Part shown: piece by piece, positions 1-5,221 of the stretch
Numbering within the stretch: position 1 is the first letter of the stretch
Layout of the letters: every line of letters starts with the position of its first letter
Source: JAWSUT01 sp033549345
GTDB lineage: Bacteria; Bacillota; Dethiobacteria; Dethiobacterales; Dethiobacteraceae
NCBI GenBank assembly: GCA_033549345.1
Contig: JAWSUT010000057.1
Location: forward strand, 1 to 5,299
DNA: 5,299 bases
Direction: 5' to 3'
Notes under the pieces: generated by a model
What the model was told of the DNA's origin: nothing
Databases searched by the model: none
The model's input: the letters and a program-made list of their open reading frames with translations, nothing else
Program-made: the position numbers and the translations under genes

Positions 1-103
1 GTCAATTGGTAAATCATCCTTTTGGAACAACATTAAAGGAAGTTTTCACAATCCGAGATAACTCCCCGAGCATTATCTGCGATTATAGACAGCTGATGAA
101 AAC

Positions 104-131
104 GGCAGTGGGAGTTTTTCCTCCCCCTGCC
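104..131 (-). terminator. Probable rho-independent terminator of the lipoprotein gene
   Basis: An 11-bp inverted repeat (GGCAGTGGGAG at 104–114 against CTCCCCCTGCC at 121–131, one mismatch) encloses a T-rich 6-nt loop. On the minus strand it lies 12 nt beyond the lipoprotein stop codon and is followed by a short GTTTTC tract. Stem strength and position fit a factor-independent terminator; the U-tract is short, so efficiency is uncertain. I see no supported gene in 1–103. Confidence 0.6.
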
Positions 132-143
132 ACATCTTTAAGC

Positions 144-983
144 TTATTTCTGCAACTCCAGTTCCACCTGAACCAGGTTCTCTACCGAGCCGTCCTTGGC
201 GCTTTCCGTATAAAGCTCTAAAAGGAGCTTTTCCTCCACAGGTACCGCTTCATCCACAGTAATGTCAACAATAAAATATCTCCAGTTTCCCATCTCCGCT
301 GTGGTATTACCGCTGACAAGCACTCTTTCTGAGGCATCTTTTAGCCTGTAGAGGATATTCCCCTCAAAGACATTAGCAATGCCATCCACACTAAACTGCC
401 GTTCCACAACACTCTCCGGAGCGGGAGAGAACAATTTAATCCATTGCGACTGTGCCACCACAGGCTTTACATAGTCAATACCTTTAAGCTCCGGCACATA
501 ATTCTCCGCACCTGTCGCGATAAACGTAACGGGTAATTCTGTAATCTCAATTTCCTCTATATCATAGGGATAGGTAATTGCCTCTGTGACAGCTTCATCT
601 TCATCCGGTTCACGGAAGCTCACCGTTACTTCCACAAGATCTTCCTGAACATCTATTTCTGTAATCTCCACACTATAGCCACCGGTGTTTTTTTCACCGT
701 ATGTAACCAACAAAGACAACGTACCGTCAATTTCTCTGCTCTGGGCAAGGAATATTTCTTTTGAGTTTTCAATCCATACTTCAATTTCCTGAGCAGGGTC
801 CGGTTCTGCCGGACTACCGTTTTCACCCTGACTGTTATCTGAATCACTGTTATGATTATTTCCGTCATTAGTCGGAGGCCTGTTATCATCAGGCAAAGAA
901 GACTGCCCGCCGCAGCCAGGCAGAATTACCAGCAATAATATAAGCAAGAAACTTAATGTAACATAGATATGCTTCCTCGACAT
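144..983 (-). CDS. Lipoprotein with PrcB C-terminal-like and Gmad2 Ig-like domains
   Basis: This is a 279-aa exported lipoprotein. Residues 4–20 are a basic-then-hydrophobic signal peptide, and LPGC at 21–24 is the lipobox with Cys24 as the lipidated residue. Residues 26–66 are a flexible linker rich in Asp, Asn, Gly, Ser and Pro. Residues ~88–156 resemble the PrcB C-terminal domain, with the typical NTGGYSVEI segment at 99–107 followed by a TYPY motif near 137–140. Residues ~182–277 resemble the Gmad2 immunoglobulin-like domain seen in sporulation and cell-envelope proteins: an IKLFSPAPESVV start, GIANVFEGN, and a closing beta-rich stretch. The ATG start is supported by GGAGG (minus strand, 994–990) six bases upstream. 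The gene is monocistronic and divergent from the DUF438 gene, with no convincing promoter in the 166-nt gap on this strand. The likely location is anchored to a membrane facing outward, with a protein-binding or structural role; no catalytic residues are apparent. Domain calls are by eye. Confidence 0.85.
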   Translation of the reverse strand: MSRKHIYVTLSFLLILLLVILPGCGGQSSLPDDNRPPTNDGNNHNSDSDNSQGENGSPAEPDPAQEIEVWIENSKEIFLAQSREIDGTLSLLVTYGEKNTGGYSVEITEIDVQEDLVEVTVSFREPDEDEAVTEAITYPYDIEEIEITELPVTFIATGAENYVPELKGIDYVKPVVAQSQWIKLFSPAPESVVERQFSVDGIANVFEGNILYRLKDASERVLVSGNTTAEMGNWRYFIVDITVDEAVPVEEKLLLELYTESAKDGSVENLVQVELELQK

Positions 984-1073
984 TTAGCACCTCCGACAAA
1001 ATTCTACAGATTAATACTACCATTGTACATCAGCTCCGGCCAAAAAGAAAGATAGCTTTTAATCAATGGTTAA

Positions 1074-1101
1074 TTCACGTAAACGGGAAGCATTATATAA
1101 T
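1074..1101 (+). promoter_or_regulatory. Candidate sigma-A promoter of the DUF438 gene
   Basis: A good -10 box, TATAAT (1096–1101), follows a partial -35 box, TTCACG (1074–1079, 4 of 6 consensus), with a 16-bp spacer. Transcription would begin near 1108, leaving a leader of about 40 nt ending in the AAAGGAGG ribosome-binding site. This placement argues against the upstream in-frame ATG at 1066 being the start of the protein, because that codon lies before the promoter. Confidence 0.5.
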
Positions 1102-1149
1102 AAACCTATCTGGAAGTATAACGTCTTTTCAGTTAAAGGAGGAATTGTT

Positions 1150-2385
1150 TTGAGTGAACTTTTAAACAATCGTGAATACAGACAAAAGATGCTCAAAGAG
1201 ATGATCCTGGAACTTCATCAGGGTGCAAGTGTGGAGAGTGTCAAAGAAAGATTTAAGGAACTGTTGGATCATGTAGGTGCCACGGAAATATCTGAAATGG
1301 AGCAGAAACTGATTGAAGAAGGAATGCCGGCTGAGGAAATCAAGCGTCTTTGTGATGTTCATACCTCTGTCTTCAAAGATTCTCTTGATGCCGATAAGCC
1401 GGAGGACACACCTGACGGACATCCGGTTAACATATTCAGGGAAGAAAACATTGCGTTGAGCCAAGTCATTGAACATATTGAAGACATAACGAAGAGTATC
1501 TCCGACGCATCCACAGGAGAAGACATATCTTCTCTCGTAGAATCCTGGCAAAACCACCACCGTAAACTGCTGGAGATTGAAAAGCATTTCAGCCGCAAAG
1601 AAAACATTCTTTTTCCCTATCTGGAGAAAAACGGCATTACAGGCCCGCCTACCGTAATGTGGGCACTGCACGACGATATTCGGCGCGATCTTAAAAAAAT
1701 CAGTACGCTGCTGCAGGAACCAGATAAAACCGCAGATAAAAGCCTGACACGCGAGATCGCTGATTTAGTGCTGCCAACGCTAAATACCATCAGGGAACTT
1801 TTCTATAAAGAGGAAAACATTCTCTTTCCTATGTGCCTGGAAACATTCTCTCCTGGTGAATGGCAGGAAATCTATAACCAGGGGGATGAAATCGGCTATG
1901 CATTGATTGAACCGCCCGCAGACTGGTCGGCTGCTGATGCCGCAGGGCCGGCACGGACAGAGCCTGCAGGCGGCCCCGGCCTGATTAAACTGGATACCGG
2001 TATCCTGACATTCGAGCAGTTAAATCTGCTGCTGAAACATTTGCCGGTAGATATCACATTTGTCGATAAAGATGATGTCGTACGCTATTATTCTGCGGGA
2101 AAAGAGCGTATTTTCCCACGCACCCCTGCCATTATTGGCCGCAAGGTTCAGCATTGCCATCCTCCCGACAGTGTTCACGTAGTTGAAAAAATTGTGGACG
2201 ACTTTAAAAATAACCGTCGCGAAAGTGCCGATTTCTGGATTCAGATGCAGGGAATGTTTGTCTATATCCGCTATTTTCCTGTTCGCAATGAACAGGGTGA
2301 ATACCTTGGCGTCGTCGAAGTAACACAAAATGTTAACGAAATCCGTTCTCTGGAAGGAGAAAAACGCATCCTAAGTGAAGAATAG
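1150..2385 (+). CDS. DUF438–hemerythrin–PAS domain protein
   Basis: This is a 411-aa cytoplasmic protein with three modules. Residues 1–~70 are the DUF438 domain, recognisable from the NNREYRQ start, the ATEISEMEQ segment (44–52) and the EEIKRLCDVH segment. Residues ~91–250 are a hemerythrin-like HHE cation-binding domain; candidate di-iron ligands are His91, His136/His137, His146, Glu151, His174 and Glu221/Glu222, with the repeated KENILFP and EENILFP motifs. A 30-residue Ala/Pro/Gly-rich linker follows. Residues ~285–397 are a PAS-type sensor domain with a conserved CHPPDSVHVVEKIV helix (336–349). The start is TTG at 1150: AAAGGAGG lies seven bases upstream, and family members begin with the SELLNNREYR sequence. 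A longer reading from ATG 1066 is possible but lacks a ribosome-binding site and precedes the promoter. Known relatives are proposed oxygen, NO or redox sensors; there is no kinase or DNA-binding output domain here, so the partner is unknown. It is followed by its own terminator. Confidence 0.9.
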   Translation: MSELLNNREYRQKMLKEMILELHQGASVESVKERFKELLDHVGATEISEMEQKLIEEGMPAEEIKRLCDVHTSVFKDSLDADKPEDTPDGHPVNIFREENIALSQVIEHIEDITKSISDASTGEDISSLVESWQNHHRKLLEIEKHFSRKENILFPYLEKNGITGPPTVMWALHDDIRRDLKKISTLLQEPDKTADKSLTREIADLVLPTLNTIRELFYKEENILFPMCLETFSPGEWQEIYNQGDEIGYALIEPPADWSAADAAGPARTEPAGGPGLIKLDTGILTFEQLNLLLKHLPVDITFVDKDDVVRYYSAGKERIFPRTPAIIGRKVQHCHPPDSVHVVEKIVDDFKNNRRESADFWIQMQGMFVYIRYFPVRNEQGEYLGVVEVTQNVNEIRSLEGEKRILSEE

Positions 2386-2392
2386 AAAGGTC

Positions 2393-2428
2393 AAAAAGGC
2401 ACCCTGTGTGTCTTTTTTCTCTTTTTTT
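2393..2428 (+). terminator. Rho-independent terminator after the DUF438 gene
   Basis: A 10-bp stem (AAAAAGGCAC at 2393–2402 with GTGTCTTTTT at 2408–2417, one G·T pair) with a CCTGT loop is followed by a long T-rich tract to 2428. It starts seven bases after the stop codon. This separates the DUF438 gene from the downstream oxidoreductase gene. Confidence 0.75.
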
Positions 2429-2477
2429 ATTGTGTACCCTCACAAACCTCTCGGGTATTTTAGGTTTCAATTTTGTC

Positions 2478-2503
2478 TATAATGGTGTATAATCGTGTAT
2501 AAG
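2478..2503 (+). promoter_or_regulatory. Promoter region with three TATAAT-like boxes at 10-bp spacing
   Basis: TATAAT occurs at 2478–2483 and 2488–2493, and TATAAG at 2498–2503, inside a triplicated 10-bp TGTATAAT-type repeat. The middle box has a weak TTTCAA -35-like sequence (2465–2470) with a 17-bp spacer. No box has a strong -35 partner, so I cannot tell which is used. The region lies just upstream of the nitronate monooxygenase-like gene and surely contributes to its transcription. The repeated boxes could also be a binding site read one helical turn apart. Confidence 0.5.
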
Positions 2504-2542
2504 TGTTTTTTTTCGAACTTTCTTGAGAGGAATGTGATTTTC

Positions 2543-3514
2543 TTGTTACCCCAGCTTACTATTGGACATCTCAACGTAAAGCTTCCAATCATACAGGGCG
2601 GAATGGCGGTACGTGTATCCACAGCCAAACTTGCCGCAGCTGTCGCCAATGAGGGCGGAGCCGGGATTATTGCCGGAACCGGCCTGACTGTGCAGGCCCT
2701 GCAGGCTGAAATTAGACGCGCTCGTGAAATGACTTCAGGTTTAATTGGCGTCAATGTGCTTTTTGCCGCTACACAATTTGCTCAACTGGTTAAAGCCGCT
2801 ATGAAGGAAAAGGTGGATTTCATTGTCTCCGGTGCCGGCTTTTCACGTGATATCTTCAACTGGGGCCGTGAATACAATGTGCCCGTTCTCTCCATGGCAT
2901 CTTCTGCAAGAGTTGCCAAACTGGCAGAAAAAATGGGAGCTGCCGCAGTCATCGTTGAAGGCAAAGAAGCGGGAGGGCACCTTGGTACCGACAGACCAGT
3001 GTTTGAGCTGCTGCAGGAAGTACTGGGCTCAGTACGGATTCCTGTCATTGCAGCCGGCGGTATCATGAACGGCCACGATATTGCACGTGCACTGAAAGCT
3101 GGTGCCGACGGCGTACAGATGGCCACCCGTTTTGTGGCCAGTGAAGAATGTGAAGCCAGCCCTAAGTTTAAAGAACTGTATCTCACCAGCCGGCCGGAAG
3201 ACTCCGTCCTGATTGACAGCCCGGTGGGCCTGCCGGGACGGGCAATCCGCAACCCGCTGACAGAACGCCTGGCCGCAGAAAAAAAGCTGGGTATCAAACA
3301 CTGTGACGGCTGCCTTAAACACTGCTCTCACAGCTTTTGCATCCTCAGTGCCCTTGAAAAAGCAGTAGACGGCGACGTGGAAAACGGCCTCGTCTTCTCC
3401 GGGGAATTCTTCCACCGCATCAAAGAAATTCTTCCCGTGAAAAAAATAATGGCCCAGCTCATCAAAGAATGCGAACAATCTCTGGGCGACTCAAACATTA
3501 GCCTCGCACAATAA
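2543..3514 (+). CDS. Nitronate monooxygenase / FabK-like FMN oxidoreductase
   Basis: This is a 323-aa TIM-barrel flavoprotein of the nitronate monooxygenase (2-nitropropane dioxygenase) family. Family hallmarks visible: PIIQGGM at 15–21 near the first strand; NVLFA at 71–75; the GKEAGGHLG segment at 140–148 with the family's conserved His146; and the AAGGI (170–174) and GADGVQMATRF (187–197) segments that bind the FMN phosphate. Residues 254–266 carry four cysteines in a C-x2-C-x3-C-x4-C pattern, a feature I recall from Firmicute members. Length is normal. The start is TTG 2543, because the product then begins MLPQLTIG as in relatives. GAGAGG at 2525–2530 is the likely ribosome-binding site, though 12 bases away; GTG 2534 and GTG 2495 are alternatives. 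The enzyme would oxidise nitronates using FMN and oxygen, but enoyl-ACP reductase (FabK) relatives share the fold, so the substrate is unproven. It is monocistronic between two terminators. Confidence 0.9.
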   Translation: MLPQLTIGHLNVKLPIIQGGMAVRVSTAKLAAAVANEGGAGIIAGTGLTVQALQAEIRRAREMTSGLIGVNVLFAATQFAQLVKAAMKEKVDFIVSGAGFSRDIFNWGREYNVPVLSMASSARVAKLAEKMGAAAVIVEGKEAGGHLGTDRPVFELLQEVLGSVRIPVIAAGGIMNGHDIARALKAGADGVQMATRFVASEECEASPKFKELYLTSRPEDSVLIDSPVGLPGRAIRNPLTERLAAEKKLGIKHCDGCLKHCSHSFCILSALEKAVDGDVENGLVFSGEFFHRIKEILPVKKIMAQLIKECEQSLGDSNISLAQ

Positions 3515-3518
3515 AAGC

Positions 3519-3557
3519 AAAGCCTTTAGTTCACCCGAACTGAAGGCTTTTTCTTTG
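3519..3557 (+). terminator. Strong terminator, probably bidirectional
   Basis: AAAGCCTTTAGTTC (3519–3532) pairs with GAACTGAAGGCTTT (3537–3550) through 14 bp including one wobble pair, with a CCC-containing loop, followed by TTTTTC-rich sequence. It begins five bases after the oxidoreductase stop codon. On the minus strand the same stem is followed by GCTTTTATT, so it can also stop transcription of the convergent nitroreductase gene, whose stop lies at 3641. No other feature is seen in 3558–3640. Confidence 0.85.
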
Positions 3558-3640
3558 CGTCAGGCTTAACTGTTAACACCGCTTTTTAACAAGTCCCCCT
3601 GTTCTTCCGATACGCATAAATTCTATTCATACCTTCAAAT

Positions 3641-4252
3641 TTATACTTCACCCAGAAAGATATCCGCCTGAGCAAGCCTGGGGCGTGCTTTTGGCTGCTG
3701 TGCCGGATACCCGAACGGAACAAGCGCAGTTACATGGAGAGTACCCGGTAGATTCAACAGCTCTTTGACTCTTCTCTGGCTGAAGAGCATCACCCAGCAG
3801 CTGCCCAGACCCAAATCTACGCCCCGTAAAATCATATGCTCAATGGCTATGGCGACATTTAAATTGAGGTATGCCAGGTTAGTAGCATCATCGCGATTCG
3901 CTTTCTGAGTATAATTATCAGCTGAAAGCTTCTCTAAATCAGTGCCTGCAAACGCTCCGTTCTCCTGTAGTTCCCTGACCCGCTGACCACGGGTCTCCAG
4001 GGCAGAGACATCAGCGCAGCACACCATGGTAAGCGGGGCCTGCGCCAAAAAACCTACGTTGTATGTACAATCTGCCAACTTTTTTTTCATTTCCAAACTG
4101 GTTACAGCAAGAAAACGCCATGGCTGAAGGTTTGTACCGGAAGGCGCCAAACGTGCCGCTTCCAGTAGTTCCGCAACTGTCCCCGCAGGAAGCGGATCAT
4201 CCTTAAACTGACGAATACTCCTGCGCGCCGTCAATGCATCTTTAAACTCCAT
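3641..4252 (-). CDS. Nitroreductase family FMN oxidoreductase
   Basis: This is a 203-aa cytoplasmic nitroreductase, a family that acts as dimers using FMN and NAD(P)H to reduce nitro groups, quinones or other acceptors. Evidence: the N-terminal RRSIRQF (10–16), whose Arg/Ser residues contact FMN phosphate; APSGTNLQPWRF (36–47), the flavin-contacting loop; the helical YLNLNVAIAIEHM segment (128–140); GLGSCWV (148–154); and the closing ALVPFGYP (176–183). Length is normal and there are no frame disruptions. I prefer ATG 4252 because AGGATGTGA, close to the ideal AGGAGGTGA, lies five bases upstream. GTG at 4261 is an in-frame alternative adding three residues but would sit on that same ribosome-binding site. 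A TTGACA box is present on the minus strand (4314–4309), but the nearest TTATAA is 21 bp away, so no promoter is called. The true substrate cannot be told from sequence. It converges with the nitronate monooxygenase-like gene. Confidence 0.9.
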   Translation of the reverse strand: MEFKDALTARRSIRQFKDDPLPAGTVAELLEAARLAPSGTNLQPWRFLAVTSLEMKKKLADCTYNVGFLAQAPLTMVCCADVSALETRGQRVRELQENGAFAGTDLEKLSADNYTQKANRDDATNLAYLNLNVAIAIEHMILRGVDLGLGSCWVMLFSQRRVKELLNLPGTLHVTALVPFGYPAQQPKARPRLAQADIFLGEV

Positions 4253-4404
4253 CTCATTCACATCCTATTCTTGGGGCCAGTTTATAACTTGAAACCAGTT
4301 GTCTGCGTTGTCAAAGACCCACCGAAAAGCTTATAAAAGTTAACCCTGACCCAACGAGTATTATTTCTAGTATACAGGTTCTCTGAAAAAAAATAAATGT
4401 TGAT

Positions 4405-4630
4405 CCCGAGTAGGATTCGAACCTAGGCCCAACGCAGTGAACAAAGTGAACGGAGTTATTAGAACCAGCCCCGCTAAAGAGAGTTAACTACCGACCACAG
4501 CTTACTACGGGTTAGCAGATTATGTAGCATTCGCCTGACCTATCGTTAACAGCCGAATCGGCGTTGTGTATGGAATGAACTGTGTGTCTTAGAACCAATA
4601 AAGCCCTGCACGTTTGTGCAGGGCTTTATA
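4405..4630 (-). repeat. Tandem tRNA-Asn-derived repeat unit 1 (outermost, end-degraded)
   Basis: This is the first of three head-to-tail repeats. On the minus strand it reads hairpin (4629–4598), variable body, degenerate anticodon-arm copy (4556–4539), about 110 nt of further sequence, then the T-arm-to-acceptor part of tRNA-Asn (4425–4405). The last acceptor bases and CCA are lost, with sequence at 4401–4404 no longer matching. Over 4405–4630 I count only two base differences from unit 3. The anticodon-arm copy keeps GTT but lacks one base of the real stem. No open reading frame of note is present. The sequence between this unit and the nitroreductase gene (4253–4404) shows no tRNA similarity. 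Confidence 0.85.
4598..4629 (-). terminator. Hairpin between repeat units 1 and 2
   Basis: A perfect 14-bp stem, ATAAAGCCCTGCAC (4598–4611) with GTGCAGGGCTTTAT (4616–4629), closes a GTTT loop. On the minus strand it starts 1 nt after the CCA end of unit 2 and is followed by TGG rather than a run of T, so it is either a weak terminator or a 3'-protecting or processing hairpin. It is identical to the hairpin following the genuine tRNA-Asn. Confidence 0.55.
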
Positions 4631-4859
4631 TGGCTCCCCGAGTAGGATTCGAACCTAGGCCCAACCCAGTGAACAAAGTGAACGGAGTTATTAGAACCAG
4701 CTCAGCTAAAGAGAGTTAACTCCTACCTCAACTCACTGCGGGTGAGCAGATTGTGTAGCATTCGCCTGACCTATCGTTAACAGCCATCGGCGTTGTGTAG
4801 GAAGTTAACATAGTCCATAAACGCCAATAGAGCCCTGCACAAATGTGCAGGGCTCTATT
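4631..4859 (-). repeat. Tandem tRNA-Asn-derived repeat unit 2 (divergent middle unit)
   Basis: This 229-bp middle unit ends on the minus strand in an exact 27-nt copy of the tRNA-Asn 3' part including CCA (4657–4631). Its first 71 plus-strand bases (4631–4701) are identical to unit 3, but the interior and hairpin-proximal end differ markedly from units 1 and 3. The anticodon-arm copy lies at 4785–4770. A long imperfect inverted repeat (4715–4732 with 4792–4809) suggests the body folds as RNA. On the minus strand, TTCCTAC at 4803–4797 recalls the tRNA 5' end, hinting at a remnant of the 5' half. No coding potential is seen. Confidence 0.85.
4826..4859 (-). terminator. Hairpin between repeat units 2 and 3
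   Basis: A perfect 15-bp stem, AATAGAGCCCTGCAC (4826–4840) with GTGCAGGGCTCTATT (4845–4859), closes an AAAT loop. Compared with the other two hairpins, an A–T pair is replaced by G–C with both sides changed, and the loop differs. This is what selection for pairing would produce. It abuts the CCA end of unit 3 directly. The U-tract on the minus strand is minimal. Confidence 0.55.
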
Positions 4860-5091
4860 TGGCTCCCCGAGTAGGATTCGAACCTAGGCCCAACCCAGTG
4901 AACAAAGTGAACGGAGTTATTAGAACCAGCCCCGCTAAAGAGAGTTAACTACCTACCACAGCTTACTACGGGTTAGCAGATTATGTAGCATTCGCCTGAC
5001 CTATCGTTAACAGCCGAATCGGCGTTGTGTATGGAATGAACTGTGTGTCTTAGAACCAATAAAGCCCTGCACGTTTGTGCAGGGCTTTATA
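4860..5091 (-). repeat. Tandem tRNA-Asn-derived repeat unit 3 (next to the real tRNA)
   Basis: This 232-bp unit lies immediately downstream of genuine tRNA-Asn in the direction of transcription. It begins on the minus strand with the hairpin that follows the real tRNA, contains a degenerate anticodon-arm copy at 5017–5000 (one base deleted from the stem, GTT retained), and ends with an exact 27-nt copy of the tRNA T arm, acceptor strand and CCA (4886–4860). About 113 nt separate these two tRNA-like parts, against 3 nt in the real tRNA. The homology stops one base inside the T stem, so the outermost T-stem pair is lost. No matching D arm or 5' acceptor strand is seen, so it is not a working tRNA. 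Confidence 0.85.
5059..5090 (-). terminator. Hairpin following tRNA-Asn
   Basis: A perfect 14-bp stem, ATAAAGCCCTGCAC (5059–5072) with GTGCAGGGCTTTAT (5077–5090), closes a GTTT loop and starts 1 nt after the CCA of tRNA-Asn. Its position fits the end of the rRNA operon transcript, but the trailing sequence is TGG rather than a clear T run, so read-through into the repeat array is possible. Confidence 0.6.
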
Positions 5092-5166
<75 letters not shown>

Positions 5167-5221
5167 ATACAGCCGAACCCAAGGGATTTTCATCATCCTC
5201 GGGTCCGGGGGTTCAAAAAGG

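Noticed and set aside
6..221. Open frame of 71 codons on the plus strand at the left edge
   Set aside because: It begins at a TTG without a ribosome-binding site, runs through the lipoprotein terminator and into the antisense of the lipoprotein gene, and its product resembles no family I know.
1001..1029. Promoter for the lipoprotein gene (TGTACA and TAGAAT on the minus strand, 17-bp spacer)
   Set aside because: The implied start site would fall within the ribosome-binding site, leaving no usable leader.
1162..1671. Long minus-strand open frame inside the DUF438 gene, and similar antisense frames in the oxidoreductase gene
   Set aside because: They are entirely antisense to well-supported genes, and their products have no recognisable domains.
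4282..4314. Sigma-A promoter for the nitroreductase gene using TTGACA (minus strand 4314–4309)
   Set aside because: The nearest -10-like TTATAA is 21 bp away, outside the usual 16–18 bp spacing, and no better pair was found.
4887..4999. Self-splicing intron interrupting a tRNA-Asn copy
   Set aside because: The ~113-nt insertion is too short for a group I or II intron, lies outside the anticodon loop, and the flanking tRNA parts lack the D arm and 5' acceptor strand.
4405..5091. CRISPR array
   Set aside because: The repeats are 229–232 bp long with no short repeat–spacer alternation.
4405..5091. Additional functional tRNA genes in the array
   Set aside because: The copies lack a matching 5' acceptor strand and D arm and have a disrupted anticodon stem; only 5092–5166 folds as a full tRNA.
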